Shown here piece after piece: positions 1 through 5,309 of a stretch of 10,834 bases of DNA (position 1 is its first letter; every line of letters begins with the position of its first letter). A model generated the notes under the pieces. That model searched no databases, was not told the origin of the DNA, and saw nothing but the letters and a program-made list of their open reading frames with translations. The DNA comes from an uncultured Bacillota bacterium (lineage in GTDB: Bacteria; Bacillota_I; Bacilli_A; Erysipelotrichales; Erysipelotrichaceae). A program made the translations under genes and the position numbers. The DNA is taken from assembly GCA_937919165.1 (NCBI GenBank), contig CALFPO010000088.1:1-10834 (forward strand), in the 5' to 3' direction.

Positions 1-1
1 G

Positions 2-688
2 GACGCGGATATCTTCATTTCCCTCTCCCACTTCAAGGGCCATGAAGCCACCGGCTTTGGCGGCACGCTGAAGAATATCGGCATGGGCTGCGGCTCCCGC
101 GCGGGCAAGATGGAAATGCACGCCGCCGGCAAGCCTGCCCTGAACCAGGACAAGTGCGTAGGCTGCGGCATCTGCCAGAAGAACTGCGCTCACAACGCCA
201 TCACCATCACCAACCGCAAGGCCTCTATCGACCACAGCAAGTGCGTCGGCTGCGGCCGCTGCATCGGCGCCTGCCCCAAGGACGCCACCCATTCTCCCGA
301 TGACGAGTCCAATGACGTGCTGAACCGCAAGATTGCGGAATACTCCAAGGCTGTGGTGCAGGGCCGTCCCCAGTTCCACATCTCCCTGGTGCAGGATATC
401 AGCCCCTTCTGCGACTGCCATGCGGAGAACGACGCGCCCATCCTGCCGGATATCGGTATGTTCGCCTCCTTTGACCCGGTCGCCATCGACCAGGCCTGCG
501 CTGATGCCTGCCTGAAGCAGGAGCCTACTCGCTATGCCAAACTGTATGACAACCTGAAGAAGGACATCAAGCATTATGGCGATCATTTCAAGGATACCAA
601 TCCCGACATCGAATGGAAGGCTACACTTGAGCAGGCTGAAAAGATCGGCTTGGGCTCAAGAGAATATGAAATAGTTGAGATCAAGTAA
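2..688 (+). CDS. DUF362-family protein with two 4Fe-4S clusters (5' end outside window)
   Basis: The frame is open from base 2, so the gene starts upstream; about 228 C-terminal residues are visible. The ATG at 83 is internal, because the residues before it (a SHFKGHE...GFGG stretch) already read as DUF362 sequence. Two ferredoxin-type CxxCxxCxxxC motifs are encoded at roughly 154-186 and 241-276, each predicted to bind a 4Fe-4S cluster. They are followed by a CDCHAEND segment and a FDPVAIDQAC segment typical of the C-terminal part of DUF362 proteins. The family is thought to be cytoplasmic and redox-related, but its substrate is unknown, so I assign no reaction. From family knowledge the full protein is about 370 residues. 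The gene ends at a palindromic terminator shared with the convergent aldehyde dehydrogenase gene. Its GC content and G/C-ending codons are far higher than those of all neighbours until the last ~90 bases, which suggests transfer or an assembly join. Family assignment is confident; function is not. Confidence 0.9.
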   Translation, partial: DADIFISLSHFKGHEATGFGGTLKNIGMGCGSRAGKMEMHAAGKPALNQDKCVGCGICQKNCAHNAITITNRKASIDHSKCVGCGRCIGACPKDATHSPDDESNDVLNRKIAEYSKAVVQGRPQFHISLVQDISPFCDCHAENDAPILPDIGMFASFDPVAIDQACADACLKQEPTRYAKLYDNLKKDIKHYGDHFKDTNPDIEWKATLEQAEKIGLGSREYEIVEIK

Positions 689-710
689 AAAACGGCTTAA
701 GCCGTTTTTT
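687..710. terminator. Bidirectional intrinsic terminator
   Basis: A perfect 24-bp palindrome has six A, then CGGCTT, its mirror AAGCCG, and six T. It begins inside the stop codon of the iron-sulfur protein gene and ends one base before the stop codon of the convergent aldehyde dehydrogenase gene. The A tract and T tract make it work equally on both strands. As RNA, the central bases must form the loop. Confidence 0.85.
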
Positions 711-2126
711 CTATCTTTCGAACAATCTGATCAGTTTCATCTTGTAGCTGTTTTCTTTGCCTTTATATGGATGTTCCCTTAATGGCAGGTTGAATCTGGT
801 GCTGCCTTTTAGGACAGTTGAAGGATGGGAGAATTCCCTGAAGCCCCAGATGCCATGATATGCGCCCATTCCCGATATGCCTGTGCCGTTGAATGGCACG
901 CCTTTGACCATCATATGCAGGCACACCTCATTGATGCATCCTCCACCATACTGGCAAGTCGACATAACCCTGTTGGCCCAAGGGATATCCTTGGTGAACA
1001 GATACAGTGCCAGACAATGCTCACGTCTGTTTATGGTGTCTATCAGCTTATCGATTTCTTCATCCTTGAAAGGAATGATCGGCAATAATGGCGAGAACAG
1101 CTCGTGGTTGACGATCTTTTCATCATCGCTTACCGGATAGATGAGCGTTGGCGCATATTTGAGTAGCTTCTTGTTTCCTTTTCCGCCAAAGATGATGCGG
1201 TCTCTGTATTCGTCTGCCTCTTTGGCGCATTTGTCATAGGCGTTTTCATTTATGAGCCTGCAGTATTCATCGTTCTTAACCGGATCGTTTCCGACCTGCC
1301 TGATGATGGCGGCTTTCAGTTCCTCGATGAATTCTTCCGCAACCTCTTGAGCTACCGCAATCTGATTGACATTGATGCAGATCTGTCCGGCATTGCAGAG
1401 TTTGATGAAGGCAATCTTTCTGGCGGCATCCTTGAGATCGGCATCCTTTCTGACTACGCACCAGTTGCCTGTAGCGCAGCCAAGTTCTAAAGCTACAGGG
1501 GTCAGATGCTTGGCGGCCATCTCCATGACATGGACAGCCACCTTCGGTGAGCCGGTATAGAAGATCTTGTCGAATCTTTCTTCAAGACAGTAGTCCGCAA
1601 CATCATGTCCACCATCGACAACCTTTATGTATTCATCAGGGAAGGTCTCATCGATGATCTTTGACATGATCTTTGTGCAGTTCTTGGATTTTGAGCTTGC
1701 CTTGATGATGGCGGTATTGCCGGCTGAGATGCTTGCAGCCAATACGCCAAAAGAAAGCAGGATAGGGAAATTGAATGGGCTGATGATCAATGTTACGCCA
1801 TAAGGCATCTTGTATACCTTGGTGAAGATGCTTGGGAAACACATGAGGCCGCTGAAATGCAGTTCTGGTCTGCTCCATCTTTTCAGTCCATCGATGTATT
1901 CGTTTATCTCCATGATGGTCGAGCCGACATCACAGAAATAGGCTTCTGCTTCGCTTCTGGCAAGGTCCTTGCCTAGAGCTTCACAGATTTCATTCTCGTT
2001 TTTCTGGATGGCTTCCTTGAGTTTGTTGAGCTGTCTGATCCTGAAATCGACATCCAGTGTCTCGTTTTTCAGGAAATAGTTTCTTTGCTTGTCTACAAGC
2101 TTGCTTATCTTATCTTTTGTCCACAT
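711..2126 (-). CDS. NAD(P)-dependent aldehyde dehydrogenase, class-3-like
   Basis: Predicted soluble dehydrogenase oxidising an aldehyde to the carboxylic acid with NAD(P)+. The sequence resembles the ALDH3/coniferyl-type branch more than other ALDH classes. Numbering from the chosen ATG (471 residues), the key residues are Asn119 in SPFNFP, Glu214 in VALELG, the nucleophile Cys250 in NAGQICIN, and Glu342 in HELFSP. An FYTGS loop (about 189-193) and a C-terminal GISGMGAYHG block also match the family. The usual glycine pair after Glu214 is Gly-Cys here. A GTG lies three codons upstream (2135), but AGGTGA at 2132-2137 sits 5 bp before the ATG at 2126 and overlaps that GTG, so I chose the ATG. 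Length is typical for class 3 enzymes. It is divergent from the MATE gene and convergent with the iron-sulfur protein gene, so it appears monocistronic. The physiological aldehyde cannot be read from the sequence. Confidence 0.9.
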   Translation of the reverse strand: MWTKDKISKLVDKQRNYFLKNETLDVDFRIRQLNKLKEAIQKNENEICEALGKDLARSEAEAYFCDVGSTIMEINEYIDGLKRWSRPELHFSGLMCFPSIFTKVYKMPYGVTLIISPFNFPILLSFGVLAASISAGNTAIIKASSKSKNCTKIMSKIIDETFPDEYIKVVDGGHDVADYCLEERFDKIFYTGSPKVAVHVMEMAAKHLTPVALELGCATGNWCVVRKDADLKDAARKIAFIKLCNAGQICINVNQIAVAQEVAEEFIEELKAAIIRQVGNDPVKNDEYCRLINENAYDKCAKEADEYRDRIIFGGKGNKKLLKYAPTLIYPVSDDEKIVNHELFSPLLPIIPFKDEEIDKLIDTINRREHCLALYLFTKDIPWANRVMSTCQYGGGCINEVCLHMMVKGVPFNGTGISGMGAYHGIWGFREFSHPSTVLKGSTRFNLPLREHPYKGKENSYKMKLIRLFER

Positions 2127-2131
2127 ATCTG

Positions 2132-2154
2132 TCACCTAACCTAAACATATTATA
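2132..2154 (-). promoter_or_regulatory. -10 box and ribosome binding site of the aldehyde dehydrogenase gene
   Basis: Read on the minus strand, a consensus TATAAT at 2149-2154 is followed by AGGTGA at 2132-2137. This predicts a start of transcription near 2142 and a leader of about 16 nt. No convincing -35 box lies 16-18 bp upstream of the -10. The -10 falls inside the spacer of the promoter proposed for the divergent MATE gene. Confidence 0.45.
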
Positions 2155-2170
2155 CAGGATGATATATAAT
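2142..2170 (+). promoter_or_regulatory. Candidate promoter of the MATE gene
   Basis: TAAACA (2142-2147, four of six matches to the -35 consensus) is separated by 17 bp from a perfect TATAAT (2165-2170). The predicted transcription start is about 2177, exactly at an in-frame GTG. If this promoter is used, the ATG at 2159 cannot be the start codon and the mRNA would be leaderless. Confidence 0.4.
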
Positions 2171-3556
2171 TTCATCGTGACAACCAGAAGCAAGATAGGC
2201 GAAGACTTTACAGCTTTATCTTTGGCAAAGTTTGCTTTGCCATCTTTCTTCACCAATCTTCTTTCGCAACTGTTCAAGTCACTGGATGATGGACTCTTTG
2301 TCTCGAGATATGTCGGCGAAAAGGCATTGGCATCATTGAATCTGATCAATCCTTTGGCTGGCATCCAATTGGGTATGGAACATCTTTTTTCTTTGGGCGC
2401 TTCCAACATCTCGGCCCGTCTTATGGGTGAGGGCGACAGTCCTGAAGCCAGAAGGGTATTCACAAGAGTGGTCATAAGCGGTTTTGTGGTATCGCTTCTG
2501 TTCGGTTTGGGCATAAACATCTTCATGGAACCGATACTGAGATTTCTGGGCGCTGATGATGAGCTGTTCTATTATGCGACCTATCAGATAAGGATCGTCT
2601 ATGGCACCGCTCCTCTTAGCATGCTGAATACCATCTTCTCATGCTATTTTGCGACAGCCGGCAAGCCTAAGATGGGTATGTACTGTTCGATCATCAATGG
2701 AGCAGTAAATATCGGCTTGGATCTTATTCTGATCGTATTCATGAAGATGGGCGTTCTTGGAGCAGCTATCGCTACGGCTGCTGGACAGCTGGCGGTATTT
2801 GTTGTCGGCCTTCTTTTTTTCATGAACATCAACAACGAAATCTATTTCGTGAAGCCAAATGGCAACTTTATATCATCAACATTGGAAAGCGCAAAGTTTG
2901 CCTTGCCTCAATGCATCAACAGTGCATCTTTTGGCGTAACAGCCTATATCTCCAACATGATGATTCTTTCGATCATCGGCTCAACCGGCATTGCGACAAA
3001 TGCCATCGTCTCCGATATCAGGAAGATCGTCAGCAGCGGTCTGATTGGCTTTGCGGTATGCGTCGGCCCGGTCATCTCCTACAACTGCGGAAGCAAGGAG
3101 GTCAAGAAGCTCAAAAGGATCCTTACCCATGTGCTGAAGATCTGGCTTATCGGTTCAGCGATCATGACGACATGCGGACTGTTGCTTAGAAAGCCGCTCA
3201 TTCAGATATTCATGTCCGATGAGACGTCGCCATCTTTCTATGATATGACCTTCTATGCCTTGACGATCGAACTTATGGCTACGCCTTTTGTATCAGGCTG
3301 CATAACCATCAACAGGGGACTTATCGCCTTGGGCGAAGCAAAATCAGCCATCGTATTGTCAACCTTCAGGAATCTGATCATCAAGGCTATCGTATTCGTT
3401 GCTTTGCCTAAGATTTTCGGTGCGGATGGAATATGGTTCTCTTTCCCATTGTGCGAATTTCTGGCTTTCTGCCTAGGCACGTATCTGGTCATCAGAAACG
3501 CCGACAACTATGGATATGGCCGCTTAGGCGTGGCCAGAAAAATAATTATGGAATAA
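2159..3556 (+). CDS. MATE-family multidrug/organic ion efflux transporter
   Basis: Predicted inner-membrane antiporter of the multidrug and toxin extrusion family, exporting organic cations or drugs in exchange for Na+ or H+. The 465-residue product has about 12 hydrophobic segments in two halves. The first helix region carries the typical FALPSFFTNLLSQLF pattern, followed by a GEKALASLNLINPL loop like those seen in MATE proteins; a long loop near the middle (KPNGNFISS...) precedes the second half. The length is normal. Start choice is uncertain: ATG at 2159 has only CAGG directly before it and no real Shine-Dalgarno, while the GTG at 2177 lies 6 bp after a TATAAT and would give a leaderless message with a normal-length N-terminus (459 residues). 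The frame extends upstream to 2057, but that part lies inside the aldehyde dehydrogenase gene and is rejected. The gene is followed by a bidirectional terminator. Family is clear; substrate is unknown. Confidence 0.9.
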   Translation: MIYNFIVTTRSKIGEDFTALSLAKFALPSFFTNLLSQLFKSLDDGLFVSRYVGEKALASLNLINPLAGIQLGMEHLFSLGASNISARLMGEGDSPEARRVFTRVVISGFVVSLLFGLGINIFMEPILRFLGADDELFYYATYQIRIVYGTAPLSMLNTIFSCYFATAGKPKMGMYCSIINGAVNIGLDLILIVFMKMGVLGAAIATAAGQLAVFVVGLLFFMNINNEIYFVKPNGNFISSTLESAKFALPQCINSASFGVTAYISNMMILSIIGSTGIATNAIVSDIRKIVSSGLIGFAVCVGPVISYNCGSKEVKKLKRILTHVLKIWLIGSAIMTTCGLLLRKPLIQIFMSDETSPSFYDMTFYALTIELMATPFVSGCITINRGLIALGEAKSAIVLSTFRNLIIKAIVFVALPKIFGADGIWFSFPLCEFLAFCLGTYLVIRNADNYGYGRLGVARKIIME

Positions 3557-3582
3557 AGAAAAAAGTCTCGTTAGAGACTTTT
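3557..3582. terminator. Bidirectional terminator between MATE gene and tRNA-His
   Basis: Stem AAAAGTCTC (3561-3569) pairs with GAGACTTTT (3574-3582) around a GTTA loop. It starts just after the MATE stop codon. On the minus strand the stem continues into a longer T-rich run (TTTTTTCTTT), so it probably also terminates tRNA-His. Confidence 0.75.
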
Positions 3583-3592
3583 CAAATGCTAA

Positions 3593-3671
3593 TGGGGCGA
3601 TTGATGGGGCTCGAACCCACGAAATGCCAGAGCCACAATCTGGTGTGTTAACCAACTTCACCACAACCGCC
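3593..3671 (-). tRNA. tRNA-His (GTG anticodon)
   Basis: On the minus strand the sequence folds as a cloverleaf. The acceptor is GCGGTTG with CAATCGC (one G-U pair), preceded by the histidine-specific extra G at position -1, which faces C73. The anticodon arm is CCAGA, loop TTGTGGC, TCTGG, giving anticodon GTG. The T arm is GTGGG, loop TTCGAGC, CCCAT. The 3' CCA is encoded in the DNA (TGG at 3593-3595). The variable loop reads CATTTC, one base longer than the usual five. Confidence 0.95.
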
Positions 3672-3683
3672 ATATGCTTAATT

Positions 3684-3712
3684 ATTTTATCGTAAAGAAT
3701 GATTTTTCGCAA
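3684..3712 (-). promoter_or_regulatory. Promoter of tRNA-His
   Basis: On the minus strand TTGCGA (3707-3712) is separated by exactly 17 bp from TAAAAT (3684-3689). This places the transcription start near 3677, about six bases before the mature tRNA 5' end. It occupies most of the gap to the divergent peptidase gene. Confidence 0.7.
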
Positions 3713-3714
3713 GG

Positions 3715-3720
3715 TATAAT
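3715..3720 (+). promoter_or_regulatory. -10 box of the YgjP-like peptidase gene
   Basis: A perfect TATAAT ends 6 bp before the ATG at 3727, so the predicted transcription start is the A of the start codon (leaderless mRNA). The -35 region is weak and lies within the tRNA-His promoter on the other strand. Confidence 0.5.
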
Positions 3721-3726
3721 ATTAAC

Positions 3727-4401
3727 ATGATTGAAATCCAAGGCATCAGATTCAATGTCGATATAAAACGCAAGAAGATCAAGAACATGTATCTGCGTCT
3801 TGAGGATACGACAATAAGGGCTTCTGTACCTTTTCTGATGCCTGAATACAAGGTGTATCAGTTCATCGAAAAGAAAAGGGATTGGGTGTACAAGGCCTAT
3901 TTGCATAGTCAAAACAGGGCAAGGAATTCGTATATGTATAGGGGAGGAAACGAGTTCTGTATCTTTGGAGAAAGATATAGGCTTGTAAGGACCATCGGCA
4001 GAAGCAAGGTTGAGATTGAAGACAAGACAATCAATCTTGTATATAAGGACGACAGTGAAAACGGCATCTCCTATCTCTATAAGCATCTTGATAGGCTGCT
4101 TTTGAAGAAGACGATGGAGTTTTTCGAGAAGTATCGTCATATGCTTACGGATTACGGATATATGCAGATACCAGAATTCAAGACCAGGATCATGAAGAGC
4201 AAGTGGGGCGTCTGCTACACGCAAAGAAACAAGATTGGAATCAGTTCATATCTGATCCATTTTCCGATGGAATGTCTTGAATATATCGTCGTGCATGAGC
4301 TAACCCATTTCATTGTTCCTAACCATTCCAAGCGTTTCTATGAGATTGTGAAGGCCAATATGCCATCCTATCCTGAAGCTAATAGCAAGCTTAGACAGTG
4401 A
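3727..4401 (+). CDS. YgjP-like (DUF45) zinc metallopeptidase
   Basis: A 224-residue cytoplasmic protein of the YgjP-like, M48-related family. The C-terminal half carries the family signature: KSKWGVC around 158-163 (usually KSRWGSC), then VVHELTHF with the zinc motif HExxH at His190-Glu191-His194, and a further histidine at His200 in PNHSKRF. These would bind the catalytic zinc, with Glu191 as general base. The N-terminal half is beta-rich and typical of the family, including an IKNMYLRLEDTTIRASVP stretch. No signal peptide or membrane segment is seen. In other bacteria members are often near restriction-modification genes, but no such partner is here. The ATG has no Shine-Dalgarno and follows a -10 box by only 6 bp, suggesting leaderless translation. 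The length is normal and nothing looks broken. The natural substrate is not known for the family. Confidence 0.88.
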   Translation: MIEIQGIRFNVDIKRKKIKNMYLRLEDTTIRASVPFLMPEYKVYQFIEKKRDWVYKAYLHSQNRARNSYMYRGGNEFCIFGERYRLVRTIGRSKVEIEDKTINLVYKDDSENGISYLYKHLDRLLLKKTMEFFEKYRHMLTDYGYMQIPEFKTRIMKSKWGVCYTQRNKIGISSYLIHFPMECLEYIVVHELTHFIVPNHSKRFYEIVKANMPSYPEANSKLRQ

Positions 4402-4424
4402 AACTATTTTCATCGGTTTTTCAC

Positions 4425-4453
4425 TTGAAACAAGCAAGCCTAGAAGATAAAAT
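4425..4453 (+). promoter_or_regulatory. Consensus-like promoter of a short transcription unit
   Basis: TTGAAA (4425-4430, five of six) is separated by 17 bp from TAAAAT (4448-4453, five of six). This is the best sigma-A-type match in the window. The transcription start would be near 4460. Downstream it serves either the 24-codon ORF alone or, by read-through of the terminator at 4564-4593, the ankyrin/EF-G operon. Confidence 0.6.
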
Positions 4454-4478
4454 ATAAGTAGATAAACGGGTAAATAAT

Positions 4479-4553
4479 ATGATTGAGAAAGTTATTGTAA
4501 GCGAGAATACTGTCTTAGGGGTAGATTGCACCTTACCTGTTTTATATGAATGA
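4479..4553 (+). CDS. Possible 24-residue small ORF in a short transcript
   Basis: ATG to TGA encodes 24 residues beginning MIEKVIVSENTV and ending LPVLYE. It lies between a good promoter and an intrinsic terminator. The only ribosome binding hint is CGGG at 4467-4470, eight bases upstream. I do not recognise the peptide. The pattern leading to a Leu-Pro pair faintly recalls the N-terminus of some alpha/beta hydrolases, so it may be the remnant of a decayed gene. It may also be a leader peptide, or not translated at all if the transcript is a small RNA. There is no run of a single amino acid codon as in classical attenuators. Confidence 0.25.
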   Translation: MIEKVIVSENTVLGVDCTLPVLYE

Positions 4554-4563
4554 TGCTTTTTTG

Positions 4564-4593
4564 AAGTGGACGTATAATTGCGTTCACTTTTTT
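4564..4593 (+). terminator. Intrinsic terminator upstream of the ankyrin/EF-G operon
   Basis: AAGTGGACG (4564-4572) pairs with CGTTCACTT (4581-4589), nine pairs with one G-U, around an 8-base loop, followed by a T tract to 4593. It ends the short unit that begins at the 4425 promoter. It could also catch read-through from the peptidase gene, which has no clear terminator of its own. The loop contains a TATAAT sequence. Confidence 0.75.
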
Positions 4594-4626
4594 ATTCTTG
4601 ATGTTTGATTAAGGAGGATATCGCAT

Positions 4627-5298
4627 ATGAGTCAGACAATAGATGATGAATTATTGGAGGCATGTTCTAGCGGCAAGCTGGATAAGGTCAACGAACTGAT
4701 AGAGAAGGGAGCAAACATCAACTGCAAGAACGGCGATGGCCGTACAGGACTGATGAGAGCTGCCAAGAGAGGCTATGAGGGTATCGTGGACAAGCTCATC
4801 GCCTGCGGCGTTGATGTCAGAGCCAGAGACAAGAACAATGATACTGCTTTGATGGGTGCTGCCAAGCATGGCTATGTTTCGATCTGCGACAAGCTGATCA
4901 AGGCAGGCAGTGAAGTTAACGCTCATGACAATGAGGGACGCACATCGCTCACTAGAGCAGCCTTCATGGGCGAGACAGCTGTAGTTGAGCTTCTGATTGA
5001 TGCTGGTGCCGATATGAATCATGCCGACAGCAAGGGAAGAACAGCTCTGATGGAAGCCGTTACAGCCTTCAAGGTTGATGTCATTCATCTATTGCTTTCT
5101 AAGGGTGCAGATGTCAACAAGCAGGACAACGAAGGATGCACATGCCTGATGAGGGCTACATATGGCGGTTACACCGATTTAGTTATATACTTATTGAATA
5201 GAGGCGCTGACAAGGAAGTCAGAGATAATGCCGGAAATAAAGCTGCAGAATACATCCGCGAGGGTAGTGACGTGGAGCTTGAAAACATATTGAAATAA
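4627..5298 (+). CDS. Ankyrin-repeat protein
   Basis: A 223-residue protein built almost wholly of ankyrin repeats of about 33 residues, with no signal peptide or membrane segment, so probably a cytoplasmic binding protein. Repeats are visible at about 6-37, 38-70, 71-103, 104-136, 137-169 and 170-202, then a short cap. Typical features recur: GRT.L..AA near the start of each, and GADVN or a variant at the end. The start is fixed by a perfect AAGGAGG nine bases before the ATG. The EF-G-like gene begins 11 bp after its stop, so the two are probably co-transcribed. Ankyrin repeats bind other proteins; the partner cannot be read from the sequence. The GTPase encoded next door is one candidate, which is inference only. 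Confidence 0.9.
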   Translation: MSQTIDDELLEACSSGKLDKVNELIEKGANINCKNGDGRTGLMRAAKRGYEGIVDKLIACGVDVRARDKNNDTALMGAAKHGYVSICDKLIKAGSEVNAHDNEGRTSLTRAAFMGETAVVELLIDAGADMNHADSKGRTALMEAVTAFKVDVIHLLLSKGADVNKQDNEGCTCLMRATYGGYTDLVIYLLNRGADKEVRDNAGNKAAEYIREGSDVELENILK

Positions 5299-5309
5299 AG
5301 GGGAAAGTT

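Noticed and set aside
154..276. The two Cys-rich stretches as a DNA tandem repeat
   Set aside because: They are two ferredoxin-type cluster motifs of one protein, explained by the common 2x4Fe-4S fold.
83..688. ATG at 83 as the start of the iron-sulfur protein
   Set aside because: The frame is open to base 2 and the residues before 83 match the DUF362 family, so this ATG is internal and the gene begins outside the window.
2127..2135. GTG at 2135 as the start of the aldehyde dehydrogenase
   Set aside because: The AGGTGA ribosome binding site overlaps this GTG and is correctly spaced only for the ATG at 2126.
2057..2158. Longer N-terminus for the MATE protein starting at 2057
   Set aside because: This stretch overlaps the start of the opposite-strand aldehyde dehydrogenase gene, does not look like a MATE N-terminus, and has no promoter or ribosome binding site.
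4397..4425. Inverted repeat AGTGAAA/TTTCACT just after the peptidase stop as a terminator
   Set aside because: The loop is 15 bases, the stem is AT-rich and no T tract follows, so it is unlikely to terminate well.
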